Positions 38,245 to 51,846 of a stretch of DNA of 64,000 nt are shown here, piece by piece; within the stretch, counting starts at the first letter, position 1, and every line of letters starts with the position of its first letter. Source of the stretch: Sipunculus nudus (Eukaryota; Annelida; Sipuncula; Golfingiida; Sipunculidae). The position numbers and the translations under genes are program-made. Below the pieces are notes generated by a model, which was not told the origin of the DNA, searched no databases, and saw only the letters and a list, made by a program, of their open reading frames with translations. The stretch spans positions 80,330,643 through 80,394,642 of the forward strand of contig CM049307.1 in NCBI GenBank assembly GCA_026874595.1, given 5' to 3'.

Positions 38245-38791
38245 CCAGGAATGCAGGAAATTTTCTCATTTGAATCAAAAATATATGTGTGCGAGCGAAT
38301 ATTAATTGTTGTGCCAACCTTATGCGAAATGGCATATATCTTATCCGTTATTTGTCAAACACGTACGTTTAAGTCATGTAGGAAGCAACTGATGACTGAC
38401 GAACTTAATCAAAATACGGAAATATTCACTCCATTGTAGATAATCAATGATATAAAAAGTAACCTTGTCTTAGCATATGATCTACATTCACTTAACTTAC
38501 CCATTTCTCAAATTTAAATGAAATACTTGGGGACACGACCATTGTTATTTACCAATTGAAGCTTTTGCTTTTCAGCACCATCTAGTGTTTAGATGTTACA
38601 CTATTAGCCGATTTTTATTATCTCGTGGTTAGCTTAATCATGCCAACTCACATAAGTGAAAACAGTTAATTCTACGTTTGCAATCCACACTACTTTATTA
38701 GGATGTCTTTTTCACGTGTTGTGTTTCACCGAATTAACACAATAAAGCAAAAAGATAATGATGATAATAATTATTTTCATTATTAGTATAC

Positions 38792-38825
<34 letters not shown>

Positions 38826-39560
38826 CATTATCAAAATACTAAATTGCTGTACAATAAAATGCATAAACGCTAAAGTAAAACGAACAACATCACGAAAAGT
38901 TTTAAAAGAAATTAAACATTTAAAAAATAATCGGCACGTTATACAAAGTCAGGTAAACTTTATTGCATTGCTTGAGTGATTTTAGTAGACCTGGCAGATA
39001 CTATGTTATTATACTAACAAAACAATATGAGTATTCCAATAAAAGATTTCATGATGTGCATTATTGCATTTGCTTATATTTGTTCTGAGCACACCTCTTA
39101 ATTGACAGATTAGATGCATCAATGTGTCCCAGGTGTCGCTACAGTCGGCACATGGGACACTATGCATTACCGTGTTTGACCAGGCAGCGTTAAAAGTCGA
39201 CACCACTGTTAAATTGGTAACTACATATATAGCAATTTATCATAAATAGTATACATACATATATAGTAAATCAAACGTTATATTTGTATAAAATACTTAG
39301 TTACCTAAGTTACATATAAAGCGTGTGAAATAAATCAAGATTACATTATATTAAATTTAGTCTAATTTATTTAAAATGGCTTTTTTTCGGAACTTCATAT
39401 TTAGTCGATTGCAAAGGTATAATAAATAGAGGCGGACCATATTTTTTCCCCGATCAAACCCGTACTGGTCGAGTCTTACTGGCCTTGTTGTTGAAATCGA
39501 CAATGAAATTTACAAGCAACGACAAGAAACTCTGGGGCCGGGACAAAACAAGCCAGGTTA
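38245..39560. other. Intergenic, with one trinucleotide-rich tract
   Basis: Sequence downstream of copy 1. An 'aataaa' at 38741-38746 could have been its polyadenylation signal. An ATT/ATC-rich simple repeat covers 38756-38835. No gene is seen. Confidence 0.5.
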
Positions 39561-40349
39561 CCAATAGCCCCATTAACACACGTTTTTCTTGAGCTCTCTG
39601 CATCGTTTAGCGCGCGCCATGTACCCCAATCGCGCCAGATTTCGAGGATTTTCGTTCTAGAGCGCGCTACATTTTGACCAACGGTTTGAGTCGTTTCTAC
39701 ATTCTCGCGAGCGCCAGACGCTGTCTGGCGCGGCCTATATTTGTTCTTCGAACGTGTGTAAACAGCAGTGGAGAGCGCTATGTAAATAGCGCGCTCAAGT
39801 AAAACTCGGCTGTCATATGAATGGGATTACCCATGGGCGGAAGGGGGAATTTAATCTAGACATTGCTAGATTGCAGTATTTATCTACGTGTAAAATCAAT
39901 GCAGATTCTAGGCCGGACCAAGTGCAATTCGGCCTAACTTGACAGGATAGCTCGCTCTACATGGTCATTTGGTCCGTCAAAGTGTGAAGGCAAGTTAAAA
40001 TATAGCCCGCTCCACATTGCTATGGACCGGTCTATCGCGCGCCATTTTTGTAGTATTAATGGGGCTAGTGTGACGTTACGTTATATACCCCCTATTGACA
40101 ATTGAAAAGTTCCCTGCACATGTAAAGGCACAGCCGATTCCGGATTCGTGGGTGTAATTTTATCAAGAAGTCGAGAAAGTGACAATAGCACAAGAATAGC
40201 TGCTAGAATCTGGAACCGACTCAAACCGATGGCCAAAATGTAGCGCGCTCCAGACCAAAAATCCTCGAGATCTGGCGCGTTTTGGGGACTTGGCGCGCGC
40301 TAAACGATGTAGAGCTCTCCAGAAAAACGTGTGTAAATTTGGCTAATGA
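39561..40349. mobile_element. Fold-back (long inverted repeat) element, about 790 bp
   Basis: Arms 39561-39708 and 40201-40349 are inverse copies of each other with scattered mismatches. Shared landmarks are 'cacacgtttttct', 'catcgtttagcgcgcgcca', 'gcgccagat' and 'gagcgcgctacattttg'. The interior is rich in 'gcgcgc' and 'gcgccag' and holds a perfect 9-bp hairpin with a 3-nt loop (39711-39731, GCGCCAGAC/GTCTGGCGC). The outer left sequence TAGCCCCATTAA (39565-39576) is also perfectly inverted at 40056-40067, so the structure may be nested. There is no ORF. It is a MITE or fold-back type element of unknown superfamily. Confidence 0.75.
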
Positions 40350-40559
40350 CTTGATAAAAATGTTATTTTGTACCGTGCAATGCATATTTAAATGTCAAAT
40401 TATCTTTTAGCTAAATAATTATCATAATTGTTTATAAAATTTTTTATGTGATCTATTTACATAAAATATGGATATTCTTTTGAAATTCCCGTGTTGATGT
40501 TTAATTTTTATCAATAACTGATCGTCGTGATGAATGAATTAAATATCAATATACCAGAG

Positions 40560-40815
40560 GTTTTCTATCATTTTTTAAACTATCCTGGAGGATACCAAGA
40601 GGCCCCATAGCCCTCTAAAAGATACAGGTCGGAGTGACCTAATTTCATATTTCCAGGTTTCCATTTACCTTCCTTGATTATCAGTTAGAAGTTTAAGGTC
40701 AACGGGTACGATTTGTGTCTTACTTACGGACGGGGGGGGGGGGGGACAACCCGACGGACGACGGACAAAGCGCCATTACTATACCTCAGTTGACTTTCAG
40801 TCAGCCGAGCTAAAA
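40560..40815. repeat. Terminal part of a dispersed repeat with poly-G
   Basis: Right end 'cggacgacggac...cagttgactttcagtcagccgagctaaaaa' is the inverse of the left end of the repeat at 22546. 'aggtcggagtgaccta' and 'gggtacgatttgtg' are shared with about 11055-11130. A 14-base G run lies at 40732-40745. Confidence 0.6.
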
Positions 40816-43469
40816 AAAATCTACACCACATTTTTTCTCTATCCCAATCAAGTATATCTCCCTCATGTAGCACGCGTTCTATAGTCACCTCCTGTCCCTA
40901 GAAAATCGTTCTTCAGTTTCTTTTTGTTTAATATAGTCCTCTTGGAGTGTGCTATGTTCCTGCTAGTGTCGTGCCCAGGTACTGGCACTTATGTCAGCAA
41001 ATGATATCGGAATATACGACAGACTTCTTCATCAATTATATACAGAGTACGCACTGTTACTCGCTCACCGTGTTGTTCAGGGCATACGCTCGCTGGTAAA
41101 TCCACACTTCGTGTTAAATGGCGGTAAGCAAATCATATATTTACTGTCATGAGTGCTTTTTTGGTGTACTGTGCAGATGATTATATAATCAGTCATTATG
41201 CACAGGTAGCAGTGAGTACAGCCACTGCAGGTGATGCAAATTAAGCCCTGTGGTTGAATATTGGCTGACAACAGACCGGTAATTATTTTAGATTTTTATT
41301 TATGCCTGTGCCACCTCAAGGGTGAATGCTTCCTTTGATTATTCACTTGATAATTAGCTTAAAATCCTTATGCCTTTCCATGGGTAATGCTAAGAATATA
41401 TAACCCGTTATGATATTGCAGGAACCAGGCATGGCTGAGAATGAATGATTTACATTCAGGTTCAGAATATTAGCTGGTACACAGAATGCAATAACCGACT
41501 GCTTCATCAAAACCAGTCTCCCCTGGCTGCCAGTCACTGGTCAGTGTACGGTTGCGTGCCATTGCTGACTGGCCCTCCCTAGACCACTGCTGCGGGATGC
41601 CTGGTGACTAGGGGTCCGTTTGTTTTGGGTTCGATTTGCCCTACTCTGCCCATTGATACTGGTCCCTTCTAAGCAGTTGCCCCTTCATTATTAGTTAAAC
41701 ATTCATAATAATAATTATATCTCATATAAGTAAAGTAATATTTCAGTTGCATTTAGTTAATGTGGACCTCTTCGTGAGTCTAGCCCAGATTATGCAACTG
41801 TTGGCCACATGCCGACTTGTCTGAAGACTTGTAATTTTGTTCAAGACTTTTAATTTTATTCCAGACTTGTAATTCATTCCATGAAAATAAGCTTTCCCCC
41901 CTCAACATTCGTCACAGTGTTTATGAGTGATAGGCAGATCCGTCTTATTCCGAGGCATCGCCACATTTACAAAGAGTAAATGAAAACCGGCAGGTTCCCT
42001 GGTCGGAAGATGCACGTTATCTTTCTTCATGTTGGTTATCACCTTTCCCCACAAACCGTAAGTCAGCGGCGTCCGGTGTTCCATAGTTAACCATTTTTTC
42101 TCTCATTCTTTCCGCTAATTTTCTTTGACAAAATAAGCAGTCAGGAGAAGTGGTGGGAAAGATGTGAGCGTGCATGAAAATGACATGGCAGCCCATGGTC
42201 GATATAATATTATATTACCATGCCATGTACAACAATGCACAATCCTCTGAAACGGGGAAACATAAATTTAAAAAAAGGGTTTTGATCGTTCCTCTTTTAT
42301 CTAATAAGATAAGAATCTTTATAAATGAATCTTAATTACAGTTTATCTCTAGTATACTAGTGTGCTGCCGCTGGTGCAGGATTAAACTAAAAATTACTAA
42401 TTAGCCAGTCTGTCCCGGAGGACGTGCAGGTGCTCTTAACTGATGTGATTAAAGTTAAAGGGACCCATTCCGATGTATGGCGTATATCGAATAAACATAA
42501 TCTCTGAGCTCTATTTTTCCTTTATTTTAAAAACTTGTATTTTTACTGCATAAAAATATATTATTGCCTTTCATAAGGAACAAACCGATTCTACCAATCA
42601 ATATCATTTTAACATTTTTGTTATTTAATATTACACATAACTAATTTCCATACATAGTCATACTCATAGACTGTTTTTTAAAGCTTACCGAGGGGAAAGC
42701 ATGATGCAATGGACCCTGTCACTGTCACAACCAAACGAAGCGGGGAGTCATACGAAAATTGCGATAGAAAATAAAATATTGGTGTATTATTAATTCTACG
42801 GTTTGGGATATAATTAGGATTTGTCTGAATGTCATAAGTTGGGGGTGCCTATGCCATAGCCATAGGATGTGGTAAATTCATAAGTGCGTTTGGGATTGTG
42901 TCCGCCATTGTATACATGTTCCCGCAAGAGATCACCCGGGACTGAGTTTGCTTTCAGAAGTTTACAATTTACATGCACTTGTTGGTGTCTGTTATTTACA
43001 CGTGTATATTGCTGTTTTTAAATATATAATATTTAAGCCATAATTCAAACGAAATTGAAACGTGTATGTTTCCGCAATAGCAACAAAATGAGAATAAACG
43101 TAAACCGGCATGTTTTCAGTACTGGCACACCTTTAATGTTTGTCAATCATCCTGACTTGATTAAGTCTATATAATCACGGGGGAAGTCCGTTAGTGGAAC
43201 CAAGAAACAATCAATTAAATCAGATTGCTCCCATTAACGACTCGGCCCTCTGTATTTTCAGTTGCCCAGCACCTGTAAAACTACATTTGTATAATTTCAT
43301 GCCACAGATTCACTCTCTCCGGGAATAAAGTCTACTGCAGGTTACTTTTAACCAACCCGGGACCCATCGTCTGTTTGTCGGAATTCTGGACCATCTACGT
43401 ACCGCCTTATATACACGTAAAAGGTGTTTGTCGAACAAATAACGTCAATTTAAAAAGAAAGGGATAATT

Positions 43470-43512
<43 letters not shown>

Positions 43513-44469
43513 GTAAAGAGGTCATGGCCACTTCTTTTCTTGACTTCGTAAAAGAAGATTAGTTGTTTGACAAGAGAAATTCAATGTTATTCAACTTCTT
43601 TGTGATATAACGGTCCATGAGGTAATAAAGTTTTCTCTTATTCGACCGGAAAACTCATGTGATAACAGAACCGGAAAGAGTCAGCCGATTTTTAGCAAGG
43701 TTACTGTCTTTTACTATTGAAGACGACAATACAGCATATCCTGACGCCGAAACCAGAATTTGGCATAATGACCAGTAAAATTCACTTGATGTGCATGTTC
43801 GCGCCATTTCGGCCTTTCAACCCTCAAAAGTCTGCTGACTGTTAGAGTGTCGTTACAACTTTCGAAGAATAACGCACTTTAAGGGGATGCAAATATTTCC
43901 TCATTTTTTCAAAATGCCTCATGGCCTACAAATACGGTGTCACTTACATACAACTGATCAATCCTTAGCTTTTTAGTAAACATTCTAACCAAATCTACCA
44001 TGAGCGAGAAAACTTCCGTTTCAACTCGGCATATTGGTACATCCCTTTGCATGTTTGTTGATTTTCTGGCCGCATGATTACAAGCATTGCTCGTACGGGT
44101 TACTGGACGAGAGCAAACTTGTAGGCGATAGAGGAAATAGCCCCTTACCACAGAGACGTATTTTCAGTTTGAGTTGTAAATTTACATGTATTCCTTTGTT
44201 TTAAGTCGTTGTTTGTAGACTACTGTTATAATCTTATAATATTTTGGGCTGTTACCAAGATATCAATGCAACATGATGGATGACCACTTTGTATGGTTGG
44301 TGTATTCGCGATTATGTGCACGCATGATTAATGTGTAGTTGAGCGGGCATATGCCGGTCGATTTTCTGACCGGATTTATCAATATATTGGGCGGGCAACA
44401 ATCCCACATTTTTCTCGGAAAATATGCTAAAGATCATGTTCTTTTCAAAACCTCTCTCTGTGAGCCTTT

Positions 44470-44472
<3 letters not shown>
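40816..44472. other. Intergenic, nothing recognised except a GA microsatellite
   Basis: About 3.6 kb without recognisable exons or repeat families. Open frames (for example at 43909-44151, minus) are short and have no family resemblance. A (GA)n tract occupies 43472-43509. Confidence 0.5.
43472..43509. repeat. (GA)n microsatellite
   Basis: About 19 GA units. Confidence 0.97.

Positions 44473-44512
<40 letters not shown>
44473..44512. repeat. (AT)n microsatellite
   Basis: About 20 AT units. Confidence 0.97.
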
Positions 44513-44516
<4 letters not shown>

Positions 44517-44712
44517 CTGATGATTAACACTAATAATGTAAAATTACAAAAGAATATAGTATGTATATATTATTGATGTCGTGAATATTAAACATACACA
44601 CCCACAATGAAAGGTACGGCTGGCTCTTAATGGCCGCATTGATGTTATTTTAGGTAGCACAGAAAGACACCATTCATGATCACGGTTTTTTTTTATTTCA
44701 AATAAAAACACC

Positions 44713-44720
44713 TATAAATA
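44713..44720 (+). promoter_or_regulatory. TATA-box-like element upstream of SLC16-like copy 2
   Basis: TATAAATA lies 96 bp before the ATG at 44809. A start about 30 bp downstream would leave a 5' UTR of roughly 65 bp. An alternative is that the leader is spliced, because acceptor-like 'ctttccag' and 'ccttgcag' sites lie between it and the ATG. Confidence 0.3.
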
Positions 44721-44808
44721 TATTTTCCTTATTCGACCACTTTCCAGTTTACCTTGCAGCATAGGTACAGAGGCTACGGTAGAATCAAAGTTATACGACC
44801 AAACCGAA

Positions 44809-47800
44809 ATGGCCGGAAGTGACGAATGGTCCGAAATATTGCTCAACCAGGAGAAAACGAGAGGTAAAGTAGATCTAACTCCCTTTCGATCAGGAATATT
44901 GTTAAAAACACCCACAGATAAAAATACTAACCAAGGAGAATCAAAACGAAAATGGGCTGATGATCATTTAGAATCGGACTCTGACCGAAAAGGAACAAAA
45001 GGAAAAGCGGTTCGAGGGGCAGGCGGACCAACATGGAAATTGGATTGTGGCAAAACGGAATCTAATGATGAAACCGAGAGCATTGAGACCTGGTACAGTT
45101 ACGTGGTTCTTGCCGTCGGCTTTTTCTCTTGTTTTCTTACTGATGGATTACAGTCTTCCTATGGCGTTATCTACCAGGACTTGAAGTCGTATTACTCTGC
45201 CGACGTCTCCAGACTGTCACTCCCGTTAGCAACACTGGATTTCATGACACATTTTGGTGGTAGGATGATTCAAATCTTTCATGGTTTAATAAATGTTTTT
45301 TTAATAAGGTGTTGTCATTGGGTTGCTTAGCTAATCCAAATCTAAAAAAAAATGGATTAAAAATGCGATAGGTCTGATTTCCGTTTACATATGACCATTC
45401 TTTGTGTATTGAAGGGAACCACATATACTTCCCACCGCTTACTTTTTAATTTCACATTTCATGTTATAAAATAAGCACTTTATTTTGCTTGACATTATTA
45501 TACTCATAATGGTGCTTCATGTTTTCCAAGCAATTCTGGTTGGGAAATGAAAGTTTGCATATATTTTAATGATCTGTTAATATTTGCAGGACGATTTTGT
45601 CATTCGCAGTCATCGGCGGCCAGTCTTATTGATATATAGTGTTCATTGCTGATTAACACGTCTCATATTTCATAGCATTGTTTACGAGTGCCTTCGTGAA
45701 GGTTTTCGGACTGCGTGCTTCTGGATTCATTGGCGGCCTCGTGTCTGCTGGAGGCTTCGTCATCGCCTATCTTTCCCCGAGTCTCGAGGTATTCACGGTG
45801 GCCTACGGCTTGATTGTGGGTATGTGCCTTCATAAATAGCTAATGCTAAATTGTGTTGATCAACATGTCTATTCGTTCAGGTTTATTTAGGTATAATTTC
45901 AAATGATCACTTAATAGTCACTGAATAAGTATTCGTGATACTATTTGCAACGAGGCGAGAGCACCCATTAATCTATAGGTGCCATTTTTCGGCTCATTTT
46001 ATAACTTATTACACGTGGCTGCCGTCACACGTATCAGAAACTGCAGAAGTTCCTTACTCATTGACGTCAAACTTGGATCCAAGATTTGCGTTTCACTTGA
46101 TTTAATTTTGTACCAGATAAAATAATATAAATGTTTGGATTGTCTGGCTGAAATATGTCGTCTATAGAGTTTGATTCTACCAGACTCAGAGAATGAAATA
46201 ATAATTACTAGGCCATACCACAAAATACACCAATACTCGCATATCATTGCTATAAGAACTTTTACACATGCATCATAATAAAGGTGCTGTATAACTTTGC
46301 TTTGTGTAACTGTCATCCCCATGGTAGCAATTATGAGTTCTAATATGGATTGCATAACCATATTCGTTTGTACAATTGATTTTCTTCGATTTAGTACACG
46401 CAGATTTTAATCATGTCTTGTATTTATTGTAGGTACCGGCTTTGCATTTATGTATCTGTCAGCCATTGTATCTGTTCAAACACTTTTTGACAAGAGACGT
46501 TCATTAGCTGCTGGCATTAATAACGCTGGATCAGCTCTTGGTGTGTTCACTATGAGTCCGCTGGTTCGATTCCTTCTCAATAAGTACACATGGCGGGGGT
46601 CTATGCTGATTAAAGCTGGTATAGTTTTACAATGCACGTGGTTGTGGTTATTGGTCCACCCTATAACCAATAATGAACAAAAGAAAATTCACAAGGATAA
46701 CGATCAAAACAGCAGCTCCGTCATGCGCTATAATCAGGAAGTGACGCCATCATCTCATTATAAGGAATTAGACGAGAAAGCTGGTATATTTCGAAAAATG
46801 TTAACCATGTTGAAAGAAACATTTGACTTCAAGATTTTCAAGGAGGTTCACTTTACAGTATATGCAACGGCCATTTTTATCGCTCAGATGGGGTTTCCGA
46901 TACCGTATGCTTTTGCCCCAGACAAAGGCACCGACATGGGGTTTACACATGAAGAAACAAAATGGTTCGTCTCGTTTACCGGAGTCGGAGGTCTGATTGG
47001 TAGAATGGCATTAGGATTTATTGGTAACTTTCCTTTATTCCAAGAGCGGCGCTTGTATCTACAAATGCTAAGTGTAGGTTTGACCGGTGTCTGCCTCGTT
47101 CTGGTACCAGCTTGTAGAACTCTCACGTCCATGTACATCATTCTTACTGTGTACGGCTTCGCGGTAGGTGAGTATTTAAGGTAATGTACATTCAGAGGAG
47201 TTCTTGAGTTAAACGTTTTGCTTTTTTCTATGAAATGATAATTAAGGATATTCAGTAATTTTCCGATAGCGTTAGAACTATCGAAAGTGACACACCGTCA
47301 TGAGAATCTTTAAGTTCCAACGTCTACGTATATTCGTCATTGAAACGTGATGGAGACATTATAGTTCGAAATAAATGATTAATCCATGTCTGACAGCTAG
47401 TACTTACCAGTTGTTTACAGGTATGTTAACTTGGGTACTTTTTCTATAATCTAAATAGAACATTGCTATTTCTGTAAAATATACACAACCATTTACTGCT
47501 TGCAGTGGCAATGACGCCTACTTTTATAAGCAAATGCTCGCCCAGTAGAAAAATACGCTAAATATTTATTTTATTGAATAGTAAATACACGATTTTATGT
47601 GCGATGAAAACTCATCAAAATACTAATGACTGGATAAATTCGACCCCTGTTGCCATCAAATTTTATTCTCAGGGTATCGTTAATCATGAAATCGCGGATG
47701 AACTTGACACCCGACCTGAACGGTTCCGATGTGTAGTTCAAATGTTTGTTTCCAATGTAGTGTATGGCATTCGGCATATATTATGATTACACCGGTGACG

Positions 47801-48895
47801 CTGTACTGCCTGTTAGGTTCCGATGACGTGTAGTTCATTGTTTGCTCGACTCGAATGTTTGCTGTAATGTTTGGCAGGCGGCCACATTGTGATGATACCA
47901 GTGGTACTGTACGACCTGTTTGGTTCTGACGTCATAACCCGGTCATTTGGCCTCAGTTTGGTGATGATAGGTTTGGCGTCCATGGTGACTACACCTCTCT
48001 CGGGTGCGTAACAGGAACTAGTGCAAAACAAATGATCACGTGTAAGTGTCCTTTAATATGGTATGATGTCATGCGACATTTATTAAACAAGGGTCCAAGG
48101 GATTAGCCTGTGTTATTTTAATCTAACAACAACTACTATAATTTTATAGCAAAGCGGATATAAATCCGATCGGACTTTGGACCAGGCGCAACTACTAAAA
48201 TGTAAAAAACGACGATATCAAAATGATTCCCGTGTTCATACTTATCCGGGGCCGATCGTTTGTCCAAAATTCTTTGGCATGTCAAATGAAATTCTGATTC
48301 CGTCACACCGCAGAGTAAAAATATTGTGGGGAAGCTACTTATATTAATTCGACAAAACCCACAAACGCATACGTCAGTATCGGAGCAATATACACCCGGC
48401 TTAACGGAAAGGAACCGTGAAAATATAAAATAACATGTGTAACATAAGATGATTTTGCTAAACGACGAAGCAAATAAAAATCTGTAAATAAATCAAATGT
48501 GGCAGTGATGTTAAATTAATTAACGGGTGGTATTAAAATATCGCAGATTTTGGCCAGCGAAACAATTTGTCCCGTTTTCCTGTATTTTATTTGGTTTGTG
48601 TTGTATTACCAGTATCAGTATCACAACTAATATTTCTTCATTCCTTTTGTTTCGCAAAATCACCCATGTGTATATTTTAAAGATAAGTGGTTAATACTTA
48701 ATGCATTTAAAACAATACTATTATATCATCAAATATTTGGGTATTCCAGGTTTTATCCGGGACAGTACAACTTCGTATGACTCGGTGTTTTACCTGGCCG
48801 GCGGATACTACGTTATAGCTATGTGTGTAATGATCACAATCCCTGTGTCAAGAAGGGAGGACAAAAAAAAGGGACAATACTTGGAACTTCCATAG
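44809..48895 (+). CDS. Monocarboxylate transporter-like protein (SLC16 family), intact, 5 exons
   Basis: Exons are 44809-45259, 45676-45819, 46433-47167, 47878-48003 and 48750-48895. All introns are GT-AG and phase 1; the total is 1602 nt, 533 residues plus stop. The product is a major-facilitator membrane carrier, expected to move monocarboxylates or related small organic acids with protons; the substrate is not predictable. Residues 1-95 are charged and cytosolic. Helix 1 (about 97-120) carries 'TDGLQSSYGVIYQDL', aligning with the SLC16 helix-1 signature. Residues 216-235 'LFDKRRSLAAGINNAGSALG' match the diagnostic loop 4-5 motif (FxxRRxLAxGxAxAGSxxG). A hydrophilic loop at about 277-330 separates the two six-helix halves. 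The C-tail is short and basic (RREDKKKGQYLELP). The start is supported by the same 'MAGSDE' beginning in copy 3. Copies 1 and 3 are dead paralogs, leaving this the only open copy here. Confidence 0.92.
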
Positions 48896-51840
48896 AAATG
48901 CCTGATCAATAGAAATGCCTGATCCAACACAAACGCAGATTTAAGCAAACTCTCCAACATCTGTCAACACGTATCCGCGGGAGGCAGGGTTTACCCTCAT
49001 TTCTATCAAGGTATAAACAGACTCCAAAGTATAATTTAGACACATGGCTAATCCTTTGGGTCAATGTTTCAGAAAACAGCAGTGGAGTAATGGTCCCTCT
49101 GTAGGGAACGCCGGCGTCAGGTTAACACATTTTGGGAGCAATTAACCCCCAGTGAATAAGATCCAAACTTTAGCTGATGATGATGATTGTGATTAACCAG
49201 AGGCACCAATCGTCGATGTATTCTATAAGGTGTCCGTTAGACGAAATCAGCAGTGAAGTAAAACCAGATTACGGGATTCGGAACTCATATAAGGCTATAT
49301 AGTACAGGCAGTTTACCAGATATAGTTGGTTAACCTCACACAAATTGCAACAAAAGCAGGCTCTCCTAATTTTGATTCCTGAGTATGGCCTTTATGTCAG
49401 AAAAAAGTCAAAAGCAATTGTGTGGGGGGAGTTTAAAAATCTTGAAAAGGCAGAAAATACATTTTTTACACCAAATTTCAGCGTTCAAAAGTTGTATGAA
49501 TGATCTCTTGGTTATCGTCATGCTTATACTTGTTCAAGTTGTTTTGAAATAAAGTGTATTTCATGAACTATAATACACTATGGTTTAGATATAAAAAAAT
49601 AAGCAATCTGTGAATTCAAGGGACATCATGAGCAACACTATCTGAAAATGTCAAAAATAACCAAAGCTCTCCAGAAAACCGTAATACTGTCAAACTGTTG
49701 ATATACATTACGCTTTTCGGTTCACCTTACTTTAAGTCATCTGAGCTATAGTTATGATCAATTGTCTGTCATCCTTCCGTCTGTCTGTCTGTTCGTTTGC
49801 CACCACGAATAAAAAAAATGACAAACAGTAAGATGCCCATAATGTTTCTTACTTCTCCTACCAAACCCTAAATTGTGCTATTGCGACCTGTTGTTACACT
49901 TCATGACTGCCTAATATCAAAACCAGTCGTCTGTATTTGTCCATAGTTATTAACATTCATAAAATACCTTTAAATATTTTCTATGAATGGGCCTAAAATA
50001 GGTCAATATTGCTTAAATGTAAACGCTTTGGACCGAAACATTAATTAGGTACCTTATCAAATTAGCAAGAAATATATTTTCTCTAGTTTCATAGTAACTG
50101 CTATAGTTAGAGTTTTTTTTCAAGAATACAATTTCATTTAATCAAGATTTAATTGTATAAAAGATATTATTTCAAACTTTGACCATGGCACATATTATTC
50201 CAGTAAGCACTGCGGATATGATTTCACAGCATGTACACATAAGGAATTATTGTGGAAAAATTTGAAATTTGAAAATAAAAGCTCACAAACAGGGCAAGTT
50301 ATTGATTTCTTTTATTTGGGGGGGGGGGGGGCTATTTTATTCACTTGCATTGTCAGGCTCCAAGCAGCCCACTGCTGGTCACCAGAGGTCACTTAATACA
50401 ACATTGTCTGCATATGTATAAGAAATTAATCACTCAGGAGCACCCTTGCTGTCAAATGTGAACAGTTCTCAAATCACTCCCCATCCCACCCCCACAGCAA
50501 TATACATCAAGTGTAATGGAATATCTGTCATTGTTTGAACTGAATATCCAAAACTGTAAAGCTGTTTCATCTCCAGTGTAATCAAAACTATGCCATGTTG
50601 TGGTATTGTGGCACATTCAAAGAAGCTAATAAATAATTTTAACCAAGCTATGATCCGAAAAAAAAAATAAACCCAACAGTATGGATAATGTGCTATTATA
50701 TGAACAAAATTAGGGATAAATGATGATGATATTTAGAATTTTGAATTGATTTATATATCCAGATATATGTTATATATTGCAAATGTATGAAAATAAAAAT
50801 CATGAAACCCCCCCCAAAAAGATAAAATAAAACGTAAGGATCTAATGCAATATTTTGTTCATTATTTTTATGCCTATGGAGAATGGGAAATAAAATGATC
50901 ACCCGTGTTCGTCTACCTGTCCGTCTGTCCATTTTTTAATATTTAGTAATTATGTATAAACTGCTTCCTGTACAAACTGTTGAATCTAATTTCATATCCC
51001 ATATGTATATGCAGAGATGTTGTAACTCCCACCATTCAGCGCCTCCCACCCCCTCCACCACCATAAAGTCCTTGCACTAGCTGACTGGGGACGTTAAAAT
51101 TTATAGAAATGAAAAAATGGTATATTAGAAAAAAATATAATGAAATTAAACAAACGTGTCAGCTGCTGAACTGTCAATAAATTATCAAGGAGTCAGCCAC
51201 TGATCATAGTAATATAGTATAGATCTTTTGTTTACAAACTGCTCACATGCTTCAGTTTCATCATTAGAAAACACACGGTCAGATCACAGAGTAATATTTC
51301 TTATTTATCAGTTCAGTGCCTAGCTTATACTACTACCTTTTCCTTTCAGGCTTTTCCTCCTTTTGTTTTTATTTTAAATTTTTACCTTCAAGGTCAACTT
51401 AAGCTGAGCACCATGACCCATAGGTCCCTTGTTTTATTCATCATATCAATAAAATCATGTGGATATATAATGATCACATTTTATATTAGACGTCATTTTG
51501 TCGATCCTTATCACAAAGTGTCTGTTGTGAGTTACACACAGGGTTGCCAGCAGTCTGAAAAAAATCGCTGACTCATCCCTGACTATTCCCGGATTTTCAA
51601 CTGGTTTTAAAGGATAATCTAACCAACCAAATTCAAACAGTCACTCTACTGCTAACGCTAACCAAATCTTTATTAGGAAAATTGTAACTGAAAAGCAAAG
51701 CAAACTGAACCTAGAAATTTTGAATTGACAATTTAACATTCAAAGAACCAAACACTCTGTTATCAAGCATTTATCATGTGTATAAATTTATCACAATGAC
51801 AACAACTGACTTCAGTTGATCAACTTAACAGCACTCTGTT
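48896..51840. other. 3' flank of SLC16-like gene and intergenic DNA
   Basis: A possible polyadenylation signal 'aataaa' lies at 49548-49553, which would give a 3' UTR of about 650 nt. A poly-G run lies at about 50319-50331. Nothing else is recognised. Confidence 0.4.
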
Positions 51841-51846
51841 CTGCCT

